Shown: piece by piece, positions 54,121 to 64,000 of the stretch
How the letters are laid out: each line of letters begins with the position of its first letter
Numbering within the stretch: the first letter of the stretch is position 1
Assembly: GCF_000226115.1 (NCBI RefSeq)
Contig: NC_016459.1
Span: forward strand, 1,736,001-1,800,000
Source of the DNA: Thermothielavioides terrestris NRRL 8126
Taxonomy: Eukaryota; Ascomycota; Sordariomycetes; Sordariales; Chaetomiaceae
Length of the DNA stretch: 64,000 bases
Reading direction: 5' to 3'
Position numbers and translations under genes: made by a program
Notes under the pieces: model-generated
Seen by the model: the letters and a program-made list of their open reading frames with translations, nothing else
What the model was told of the DNA's origin: nothing
The model's database searches: none

Positions 54121-55540
54121 CATTAAACACCGAAGGAGCACTTAGCGCTTTGCTACTAAGGGCAAGTGGTTCCTCTACCTCTATATACACCACTTATATA
54201 TAGCGCCTACGCTACGTTCCTACTACGTAGGGTAGGCCTCTTTAATTTCCTCTTTCTAACTCGCTAGAACTCGCCTTTCTAGCTTAGTAGCGACAGAGAT
54301 ATAGCGGCCTACATAGCCTATTGCACGCTATTTGCTTATACGATACGCCCTTAGTACGAGCGCCTTAGTCGCTAAACGCGCTATATACGTAAGGGGAGCG
54401 GCTAGAGGCCAACCTTCCTACGCCTCTTCTTCCTTCTACGCCTCCTGCCTACGCTATCTCCCTTAAGGCTATTCGCTAGAGGCTCCTCTACTACACCGCC
54501 CTAGCTACTACGCGCTAACTACACACCTATAGAGCCTCCTACTACTCTTTCGTATCCTACTTCGCCTTCGACATTTAGCTCAAGCGCTAGCTAGTACTCC
54601 TATAGACGCCTAGTACATATTAGCCACCTAGTAAGCACCTAGACGCCCTTCTTACTCCTAAGCAGTGCGAGTAGTATATACTAGTCCTAGACTCTAGGCC
54701 TTCCTATAGCAACTGCTAGATCGTTATAGTATATTACAAGGTGGGCGATAGTCTTAAGCGCCTCGCTATAGCGATATAGCGGCGTAGGCGTATCCGGTAC
54801 ACCTTTTTGGAACAGGAACTGCCTTAGGCCAATGGCTCCTATACGTACCTACGTAAGGAGGGAGCTCTACGCCTTGCTAAGGTCCTTGTATACCTATAAT
54901 ATCTAGGTGAGGGGCTCTAAGCTATATAGATTAGCTACTTCCCTATAGCGTGTTCTCTCTAGCCTCTTTACATCTATATAGCGTATCTATAGCTCTCTAT
55001 ATACCTTCTATTCTTCTACTATAACCGTATCTACGTTGGTATAGAGCTAAGGCTCCTATAGCCCCTATTTATCGTCTTCGCTACTTTTGCTCTACGCTTC
55101 TTCTGCTACTGTAAGGCGATATGAGAGGAACTACTCCTTTGCCTATACCTGCCTCCGCTCTATAGAGGACACCTCTATGGCTAGCCTCGCCTCTAGGGCA
55201 CAACGTGTATAGCGCCTTCTCTTTAGCTTCGACGCCACCTTCGTATATATATTGCGTAGGAGCTATGTAAGCCCTATCCCTTAGAGCCTTTGCTTAGTAT
55301 ATACCACTTAGCGGTTGAGGTATAGGTCGATAGGGGGTACCTAGATCTCGCTCTTAAGGTTGTAGACCAACGTAGCCTTGTATATACTAGTAACTACCTA
55401 GAGGCAGCCTAACTACATTGCGCTAAAGCTATATACAATCCTATAGGGGGTCCCTCTAACTGGCGTTAAGGTGTACTACGCTATAGCCCTATATGAAAGG
55501 ACACTCCTAATAACCTTCGTATAGATCTCCTAATCTAGAT
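54121..55540 (-). mobile_element. Tad-like LINE, 3' part, minus-strand copy, RIP-degraded
   Basis: Read on the minus strand this matches the 3' 1.4 kb of the plus-strand LINE at 55,545-58,900: the ends share aagtggt-tatatagaggt and ttagtagc, then gc-taagtg and cttcggtgt, and inner parts match (aggagatctatac, aaggttattaggag). The 3' end lies at about 54,121. The 5' end at about 55,540 is a truncation or a rearrangement boundary. The coding sequence is full of TAG stops. Confidence 0.75.
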
Positions 55541-55544
55541 TATA

Positions 55545-58500
55545 GTAGAATAGGAGCTTAAGCTTTATATACCTTGTAGTATACCTACCTAGGTTCGATA
55601 GGGCAATAGAGACAGTACAATCGACTATATCTAGGCAACGTAGGGCAGTGGTGCTTAGTAGCTAGGGCCGTTCGACTTAGTAGGCTTAGACTATATACCC
55701 TAGATAGCTAAAGTACTACTAAGGGGGAATAGCAGTAGAGCCGCTATACCGCTAGGCTATAGCTAGGCGCTACTAGACTATAAGAGGTATAAGGCTAAGA
55801 CGTAGTTCCTTACTCTACTAGGGGAGGTCAATATAGTAGAGTAGCTCGAAGATATAGTAGATACCCTAATATATAAGCTAACTAGTATTGTAGACATAGT
55901 AGCACTACACTAGAAGCTTAATTAGGGATCCTATATACTATAGTAGAACCTCGAGGTTAATAAGGCGATATAGAAAGTAAGAAGGGCTAAGCGCATTTAG
56001 CGATCGAGCTATATAGCGAGCTCCTAAGCGTACTACTACGAGGCAATATAGTAGTTCGAGTACTATACTACACGGTCGTAGACGCTATATTGGCATTACT
56101 CATTTACTAGAGCGTCGAAAGAGTAGAAGCTAATATAGGATATCGAGAGGTAGGTACAACTTCGAAGCTATTAACGCCTTGAACCTCTAACGTTGTTAGC
56201 ATTCTAGCTAGGGCCTAATAAGCCTTAGAGCGCAATGATATATGCCTAGAAGGTTAAAGCGCTAGCAAAGCGCTTCTTTCCTATACTATAGGCATAGTAC
56301 AATAGTATCCTCGACTAAGACTAGCCTAAGGGGTCCTTTCGCAACATTGTACCTATCAACTAGGAGGTCTATAATATTGAAATTATAGAGATTATAAGCT
56401 ATATAGAATTAAATAAGGTATTTAGTAAAGACCTCCTTATTAATAAGTTCTTTAAGGCCTATAATAAGGAGAGTAAGCTATTAGAGGTGCTTATAGCGAT
56501 TATATACGCCTGTTTTAAGCTAGAGCACTTCCTATATAGATTCTATACTATATAGGTGGTCGTCCTTAGGAAGCTAGGGAAGTCTTTAGAACAGCTGACG
56601 GAGATAGAGGCGTATCGCCCAATATCACTGCTTAGTATAGTAGGTAAGATTATCGAGGTAGCTATTATAGACTAAGTAATATATATAGCTAAGGTGTATA
56701 AGCTGCTCCTAGAGATGTAGATAGGCTTCTAGTAGTATAGGTCTATAGAAGTAGCAATCTAGGTAGTGACTAATATAGTGAAGACAGTATAGGTACGTAG
56801 TACCTACGCTTCGCTATTGCAACTAGATTTAAAAGGCGCCTTCGACCGGGTCGACTAGGTCTAGCTACTATATACGCTTTAGGAGCTAGGCTTCGAGAGG
56901 AAGCTAATTATACTCCTAAAGAGCTACTTCGAAGATTGTATAGTACACCTTCAGTTCGATAGGATTATAGTTGAGCCGATAACCCTATAGTAAGGTACGC
57001 TATAAGGTTCGCTACTATCGCTAGCGCTATTTATCCTCTTTATTACCCCTCTATTCTATACCTTTAAGACGTATACTAGGCTCCTAACGGTTGAGTATAT
57101 AGATGATACTAACCTTTTTACATTTGGATAGGATATACTAGTATACTATTGTATATTAGAGAGAGGGTTTACTAAGTATAAGAAATAGGCTATAGAACGA
57201 GGGATATAGTTCGAACTAGCGAAGAGCGAGCTTATCCACTTTACAAGGGTGTAGTAGCTACGTATAGAGGTCGTTAATATCCTCGGCGAAGGTTAGCTAA
57301 GGCTCATATCTATAGAGTTAGCGAGGTTCCTAAATATATAGCTAGACTATAAGCTCTTGTTTCGAACGTATAAGAAGGTAGTCGAAGCTAAGATAGCTAT
57401 ATAGAAATTTACCCTTATAAGACTTATAGCGAAGACGTATAGGGTATATATCGTATAAGCCTAGGAGATCTATACAAAGGTTATTAGGAGCGTCCTTTTA
57501 TATAGGGTAGTAGCATAGTATATTCTAACGCTAGTCGGAGGGACCTCTTATAAGATTGTATATAGCTTTAATACAATGTAGTTGGGCTACCTCTAGGTAG
57601 TTGCTAGTATATATAAGGCTACGCTAGGCTATAACCTAGAAAGTAAGATCTAAATACCCCCTATCGACCTATACCTCAACTACTAGGTAGCGTATACCGA
57701 ACAGAGGCTCTAGAAAACCAGGCTTACGTAGCTTCTATACAATGTCTATACGAAGGTAGCGTCAAGGTTGAAGAAGTATCGCTATATATACTATACCCTA
57801 GCGACAAGACTAGCTACAAAAGAGTCTCCTATAAAGTAGAGGCAACTATAGACTAAGGACTAGCTCCTTGTATACCGCCTAGCAATAGTAGTAGAGATAT
57901 AGGACGAGAGCGACGAGGACAACGGTTAAAGACCCTAGGAGCTATAGCTATATACCGATATAGACGTGGCTATAGTAGAGGAGTAGAAGGTATATAGAGA
58001 GATATAGATATACTATATAGACGCTAGAAGACTAGAAAGAGCGTACTATAGGGAAATAGTAGACCTATATAACTTAGAGCCTCTTACCTAGGTACTATAG
58101 ATATATAAAGATCTTAGTAAAGTATAAAGCTCCCTTCTTATATAGGCGTATATTAGAGCTATTGGCCTTAGGCAGTTCCTATTCTAGAAGAGGGTACTAG
58201 ATACGCCTACGCTACTCTACTATTATAGCGAGGTACCTAAGACCGTTGTCTACTTTATAATATATTATAAAGACCTTATAGTTGCTATAGGAAGGCCCTA
58301 TATCTAAGACCGATATACGCTACTTACACTACTTAGGAATAGGAGAGGCGCCTAAAGGATTATAGGATAGCTAATATATACTAGGCGACTATAGGAGTAT
58401 TGGCTAGCGTTTAAACTAAACGTCGAAGGCGAAGTAGGATATAGGGGAGCAGTAGAAAGCGCTATAGGTACATAGTAGGAGCGTAGCAGCTAGGACAGTA

Positions 58501-58900
58501 TAGTAGAGGAGCCTCTAGCGACTAGCTACAAGAACTTAGGCATAGGCGAAAGGTATAAGAAGAGGAGAAAAAGGCGTAGGAAGGTCGGCCTTTAGCTACT
58601 CCTCGCAAGTATATAGTACGCCTAGCGGCTATAGCATCTACACTAGGAGCATATCATATATGTAAGTGGCGTACAATGGGCTATATAGGCTACTATATCT
58701 CTATCGCTACTAGGCTAGAAAGGTGAGTTCTAGCGAGTTAGAGAGAAGGAATTGGGGAGGCCCGCTCTACATAGTAGGAACGTAGTGTAGGCGCTATATA
58801 TAAGTGGTATATATAGAGGTGGAAGGACCGCTTACCCTTAGTAGCGAAGCACTAAGTGCCTCTTCGGTGTAAAATTAATAATAATAATAATAATAATATA
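55545..58900 (+). mobile_element. Tad-like LINE retrotransposon relic
   Basis: The plus strand encodes a degraded non-LTR reverse transcriptase. LLQLDLKGAFDRVD lies at about 56,815-56,856 (RT motif A), GSLLSLALFILFITPLF at about 57,008-57,060, and the catalytic motif YIDDTNLFTFG at about 57,095. Further on, ELARFLNI-stop-LDYKLLF and the C-terminal region (LYSSPKTTV-type segment) follow, as in fungal Tad/CgT1 elements. Stops are mostly TAG in place of Trp/Gln. The 3' end is a (TAA)n tail at about 58,872-58,897, typical of these LINEs. The start is unclear; a degraded endonuclease part may lie at 55,600-56,300. Confidence 0.78.
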
Positions 58901-61900
58901 TACTACCTAAGGTATTTTAGTATAGTTTTCTACCTATATATTAATAGTTTTCCTCTCTTTCCTTAGACTTAAAGTCTTTGTTAATCGAAGATCAATTTAG
59001 CTATAAGTTATCTAACACTTGTTTTACTTTACTGTAATATTACTTCAAGTCTTACTACTATAGGCCTACGAAGGTAATATAATATCTAATATAGTTTTCC
59101 TAACAAGACTAGTTTAGTTGGCTAGGGAACTCGAATCTCTGATAGAACCTTCGACTTACTAACAATATAGTGCAATAGGTTAGCTAAGAACTAATTAGCA
59201 CTAAGGACAAACCATCAAATATATAATAGGTTGCCGATAGCAAAGCAACCTCTGATCGACTAGCGATAAGTAGTACGATCACCCCGTTAAGGCGATTTAA
59301 CTATATTGATCGATAGAAAAAGTCCTAAAAGAGGTACAATTCCAATAATAGCTTATAAGATAGAGAATATAGATTATACTTCTAGGCCTACCGAATAGGA
59401 CTAGAATATCTAGAAGATTAATCTAGTAGACCTCTATAAGTTCAATGTAGGAGGTAACTAAAGTACCTAAATTTAATCGAAGATTAGCGATTTAACTCTA
59501 TTTAACTTTTAAACCTAGATAACTGCCAACTTAATTAAAGAATATAAACTTATAAATCCTATTTCTAAGTTTTTTAATTAAATTAGCTAAATTAAGTATT
59601 TAGCTAAAGAATAGGAGACAAATTTAATTAAATGCTATCTAAGATTTAAAAATAAATATATCGCTATTACCTATTTCCTTTAGGATAACAAACCAATTGC
59701 TCCTAAGGAGATCTAGCTGTTAAGTACTAAATAGGTCGATTAGTTGTAAGGCGACGATCTTATTAAAATAATTTAATCGATCATTATATAGTACAATATA
59801 GCAATTAGATAGGCTATAGCTCTACGAGTCACCTATAACGTACTAGCCAATTCGATAGCAATACTACTTATAAGAGTTTAGTAGTTTAAGTAAGAACAAG
59901 GTAATATCCCTAACCCTAAAGAACTTTCTACTTTATATACTTAAGTCGAAGCACTCTTATATAATAAAATAGTACTAGAAGACGAGAGGATAAAGCTCTT
60001 TAAGAAGATTACTAATATAGTCGATCTATAGGGCTAAACTATACTCTTAATCTAAACTGAACTAATATAAACTAAGTTGTACTTAGAGTTATATAATCCT
60101 AATTGTCTAATCTTAACGACTAAAAAGACTTTTAAACCTACGATTTATATAAAAATTATAAAGATTACTAACCCTATAAAGTTTACTAATAGCAAAGGCC
60201 TAAAGTATTTAGTATAGAAGGTAGCTATATTTCAGAAGATTAAAGGGAACTATAAATTGTTTCTAATAAAGTATTTAAAATTCGGATATATAGTGTCCTT
60301 TATCGGTAGCAAAGCAATAGAGGCTCTAGTACCCTACTTTAAAGAGGATATAGCAGAGTCGATCACTAATTTTAATAAGTTGTTCGACTTCCTAGACGAA
60401 TTTTATATTGATCCTACTAAGCTCCACTATATAAAGAACAATTTTATAATCCTAAAGATAGGATCTACACTCTACTATAAGTTCTTTACTAAGTTTATCT
60501 ACCTTACTACTAAGTCTAAGAAATATAAGGACAAATAGAAAGAAGAATTCTATATTCGACTTTCTTAGAGCCTACGTTTCTAAATAGTAAAAGATCTAGT
60601 TGATCTAAATATTAGCTTTAACGACTTTACTTGCCTTAGTTACTAGTTCTCTTTACTTTAGGAGATAGCTAAGAAGGATCGAAAGGATAGAAAATCCAAT
60701 TTACTAGGATCTAGACAACTAAATAGAGAATTAGCTCCTATAAAGAAGAAAGAAAAGACTCCTTAGCTAGATAGCTCCAATAGAGGCAAAGCTAAATTAG
60801 GATCTCTTAAGCTCTTTAGAAGGAGCGTAATACTCTAAAAGAGGAGAGCAAATACTTCTATTACTAAAAGACTAGTTATATAAAGGTATAGTACTTAAAA
60901 TATATTATAGCTATAATTAAAAAGATAAAGGTAGACCTAGAGAAGATAATAAACTTAGTTAAAGAAAATAAAACTAAGACTATCGAATTAGAAAACTAAA
61001 AGCCCTAGGGAAAGTAGACTCTAGTTTAGAGCTAGATATTAGGTTAATAGTTACCTAGGTAAACCTTTAGTAGCTAATAGACAGTCGAAACCTCTCTTTC
61101 CTTTATATATTAGCTATTAATAGAACTAGCATTACTATTACTATACTTATTGACTCTAGAGCAAACAGTTATACCTTCCTTAATCGAACTTATATAAAGT
61201 AAATCGCTAAGAAACTTAATATTAGAGGGACACGGCTCGAGACTCCAATCTCTATAAAGGACTTTTAAAGCTAATTTATAGACCCTATCGACTTAATCCT
61301 AAGATTCGACCTTTAAATCGATAAAAGAATATAGAAGGACATTCTATTTCTAGCTCTTAATATAGAGAAGGAGTATTAGCTATTGCTAGGCCAACAATAG
61401 CTCGTTTACTATAATATTCTACTAAATACTTATCGATATCGTTTAATCTAGCTTAAAGATAAACTATATAATCTAGAATAGAGTTATATCTTTAAGATTC
61501 TTTATAACTCCCTTGTTTCTAAGGCATTAAACCCTAAACACTAGAAGGATACTAAGTAGAGAGACTAAGCAATAAAGTGTTAAGACTAGCGTTAGAAGGC
61601 TTAGTAGCAACTATAAATACTAAAGTATAGGGAGTCACTCTTTAAACCTATATTTAATAAATTCTACTAATTGGTATAGTCTACTAAAGATCTAAGAATA
61701 TATCAATTAATATAACCTAAGGCAAGCCTAAGATTATATTAATTGGTATAACTTAAAGTCTTTAAAATATATACTAATAGGCGTAATCTTACTAAACTCC
61801 CTAAAAAACCCCCTTAGAAAATATTATTTAGAGGCGTATAGGATAATAGCCTTTAGAAGATAGACCAAGCATTGAGAGACGAGGAATTTATTCCCCTAAG

Positions 61901-62213
61901 GACCTATACTCGACCTATAATACCTAAAGAAAAGGAGGAATAGGCCGCCTCCTAGGTAAAAGAGGGCAAGCGACTATAGATTCTTAAAGACCTAATTAAA
62001 GCTATAGTTATCTCTATTATAGCCTTTAATAAAATGTTCTTTAAAGGAAACTAATAAGGAAATTCTATACTAGGATTTATTATAATCGCCTAGATCAACT
62101 AAGCTATTAAAGCTAAGAAGATTAATAAACTTCTTAACAATAAAGACGAAAAGGTCTAAATTTAAATCGAAAAAGCGATTATAAAACACCTTTACTTTAT
62201 TGAATTTACTAAT

Positions 62214-62226
62214 ATATTTTTAAAGA
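62214..62226. repeat. Target-site duplication, left copy (13 bp)
   Basis: atatttttaaaga, identical to 62,354-62,366, flanks the LINE tail insertion. Within the Gypsy pol sequence one copy is the original. Confidence 0.85.
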
Positions 62227-62353
62227 GCCCGCCCTGCGTAGCGGGAACGCAGCGCGGGCGCTGCGCGTGAGTGGTGTATATAAAGGTGGAGGGACCGCTT
62301 GCCCTTAGTGGCGAGGCGCTAAGTGCCTCTTCGGTGTAAGATTAATAATAATA
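62227..62353 (+). mobile_element. 5'-truncated LINE tail, not RIP-mutated
   Basis: 127 bp that align along their whole length with the 3' end of the LINE at 55,545-58,900 and end in the same (TAA)n tail. It is GC-rich (gcccgccctgcgtagcggga...) in an AT-rich surrounding. About twenty positions differ from the RIP-mutated copy, all but one as C or G here against T or A there. It is too short to be a RIP target or inserted after RIP. Short perfect direct repeats flank it, as expected for target-primed reverse transcription with 5' truncation. Confidence 0.88.
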
Positions 62354-62366
62354 ATATTTTTAAAGA
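62354..62366. repeat. Target-site duplication, right copy (13 bp)
   Basis: Second copy of atatttttaaaga. The Gypsy pol relic resumes directly after it. Confidence 0.85.
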
Positions 62367-64000
62367 AAGAATCTAATAAAATACCTTTAAAGCATAAATA
62401 CAACTATAAGATTAAACTTACTAGACTGCTACCTTAGCGAGTAAGCCCCCTATACTCTTATACCCTCGACTAGCTAGAGACTATAAAAAAGTACTTAGTT
62501 AAGAACCTATAGAAGGGTTTTATTAAGCTGAGTACCGCCTTATATAGCTCTCCTATGCTTTTCGCTATCAAAGGAGATAGGACCTAGAGGTTCTACATTG
62601 ACTACTAAGCTCTAAATAAGGTTATTGTCAAGGACTATTACCTACTACCCTATATTAATGAAACTTTATAACAACTAAGAAATGCTAAAATCTTTATTAA
62701 GATTAATATTTAGTAAACCTTCTACTAGATCTAACTTGCCTCTAGAAGTAAAGACCTAACAACCTTCTAAACCAACTATAGCTAATTCTACTATAAGGTC
62801 CTACTGTTTAACCTCTATAATAGACCTACTACCTTTTAGCGATTTGTTAATTCCTAGTTCTTTAAGTACTTTGATATATTTATAATTGTCTATATCGATA
62901 ACCTAATTATCTACTTTTAAAACAAGGAAAAACACTATAAGTATATACGACTTATCCTCTAGAAGTTGTATAAAGTAAGGCTTAAGATAGACATTAAGAA
63001 ATATAAATTCTATACTACTAAAACTAAGTTCCTTAGGTTTATCGTTAGTACCGAAGGCGTCTAAGTAGACCTAAAGAAAATTAAGATCGTAGTTTCTTAG
63101 GACTAACCTACTACTATATAGGGAGTATAAGCCTTCCTTAAATTCTATAACTTTTACTACTAATTTGTCTATAAGTATAAAAGGATTATATAGCCCCTAT
63201 AGCGCCTAACTGTTAAAGGAAAACCATTTAAGTAGACTAAAGAGTATAAGGAAGCTTTTTAAGAACTTAAGAGGCGAATGACCAATACCCTACTCTTTAA
63301 GTACTACAACTCTACTAAGGAGAGTCGAATTAAAGTCGATGTATCTAGCGGAGTTGTAGCTAGAGTCTTCTAATAGAAATACAACAATAGTTAGTACCCT
63401 ATTATATTCTTTTTAAAAACAATATCTAGACTAGAAAGCAATTACCCTATCTATAATAAGGAACTCTTTACTATTATATATACTATTAAGGAATAGTACC
63501 TAATACTACTTAGCCTCTAGTAGCGGTTCAACATCTTATTCGACTACTATATATTATAATACTTTATATAGAAGAGGTTACTTAATATACGATAAGCGAG
63601 ATAGGCTAAGCTCCTCTCTACCTTAGATTTTCAAATCGTCTACCGACCTAGTAAATAGAACGCTATTGCCAACGCCCTGTCCTATAAGGCCGAAGAGCTC
63701 GCCACTTAGAAGGAAGTCTAAGAGGCCTATTGTACCTAGACAGTCCTCTCTAAGAGCAAGCTAGACCTATAGATCCTAGAGGAACTAGAGTTGCTACCTA
63801 AGAAGCCTACTAAGTATGACTTATAGTATATAATTTGTTAAATCGAAGCTAATGAATCTAAGCTGTCCTACCTACAACGACTTAAGGGATATCAACTAGT
63901 AGATATTATCCTTAAAGCGAACTAGGAAAGCAAAGTCCTAGAAAGCTTTTAGAAGCTCGCCTATTAGAATAATACCGACTAGACCCTAAGCAACAATAGC

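Larger units (their letters stand above)
53474..64000. other. RIP-degraded AT-rich block 2
   Basis: It has the same composition as block 1: very high TpA, few CpA/TpG and no intact gene. It contains a mutated 18S rDNA piece, two LINE copies, a Gypsy element and a late LINE tail insertion, listed separately. It runs off the window's right end. The one open frame of some length (60,257-60,538) is a surviving piece of the Gypsy gag. Confidence 0.85.
58905..64000 (+). mobile_element. Ty3/Gypsy LTR retrotransposon relic, partial
   Basis: Gag: the surviving frame 60,257-60,538 reads like a Gypsy retrotransposon gag core (GSKAIEALVPYFKEDIAES, then FLDEFYIDPTKLHYIKN, then YYKFFTKFIYL). Protease: ILIDSRANSYTFLNRTYIK at about 61,146-61,195, where DSRA replaces the catalytic DSGA. 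Reverse transcriptase from about 62,450: KGFIKLSTALYSSPMLFAIK, KDYYLLPYINETL, and VYIDNLIIYF, where YIDN replaces YIDD. RNase H: IKVDVSSGVVARVF, then YNKELFTIIYTIKE, at about 63,330-63,500. The rest with integrase would lie beyond the window. No LTR was identified by eye at 58,905-59,500. Stops and missense changes fit RIP. The element is interrupted by a LINE tail at 62,227-62,353. Confidence 0.8.

Noticed and set aside
54121..58900. DNA transposon with long terminal inverted repeats
   Set aside because: The outer ends are LINE 3' tails with (TAA)n on one side and the inside codes for reverse transcriptase, so two facing LINE copies explain it better.
60257..60538. Stand-alone 93-residue protein gene
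   Set aside because: It reads as a gag core in line with protease and RT downstream; it is the surviving open piece of a dead Gypsy element.
62227..62275. GC-rich hairpin acting as a terminator or RNA gene
   Set aside because: It aligns with the LINE 3' end and is bounded by target-site duplications.

Overview
The window is nuclear DNA of a filamentous ascomycete, most likely a Sordariomycete (a Sordariales/Chaetomiaceae-like genome is my guess). The evidence is GC-rich genes split by 50-190 nt introns with GT...AG borders and CTRAY-type branch sites, typical fungal families (Zn2Cys6 regulator, DHA and Dal5-type MFS carriers, fungal P450, DUF3445), intron-containing tRNAs, and long AT-rich blocks with the mark of repeat-induced point mutation (RIP). 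I annotated by joining exons by hand. Every spliced model below keeps its frame across all junctions, but none is checked against transcripts. Region 1 (1-42.3 kb) is GC-rich and gene-dense. In order it holds a P450, tRNA-Phe, the GPI-transamidase subunit PIG-S/Gpi17, a Fat1-like acyl-CoA synthetase, a 1-Cys peroxiredoxin, a kelch/BTB protein of the Mds3/Pmd1/Ral2 type, a 14-TM MFS carrier, a secreted arylsulfatase, a Dal5-family permease, a dienelactone hydrolase, a short-chain dehydrogenase, a Zn2Cys6 regulator, tRNA-Val, a broken gene, an AIF-like FAD oxidoreductase, a second short-chain dehydrogenase and a patatin-type lipase. The 15.5-37.4 kb part looks like an accessory catabolic neighbourhood: sulfatase and permease are convergent neighbours, permease and dienelactone hydrolase share a divergent promoter, and a dehydrogenase and a regulator follow. 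A sulfate-ester or aromatic scavenging role is inference. Region 2 (about 42.35-48.25 kb) is a RIP-degraded AT-rich block with a Mutator-like transposase relic whose frame survives apart from stop codons, plus degenerate tandem repeats. Region 3 (about 48.25-53.47 kb) is a GC-normal island with three apparently intact genes: an alpha/beta hydrolase, an unrecognised protein and a DUF3445 protein. Region 4 (about 53.48-64 kb) is a second RIP block. It holds a mutated 18S rDNA fragment, two facing copies of a Tad-like LINE, and the gag-protease-RT-RNase H part of a Gypsy retrotransposon that runs off the window end. A 127-bp 5'-truncated LINE tail sits inside the Gypsy relic between 13-bp target-site duplications. 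It has escaped RIP and shows the direction of mutation base by base.
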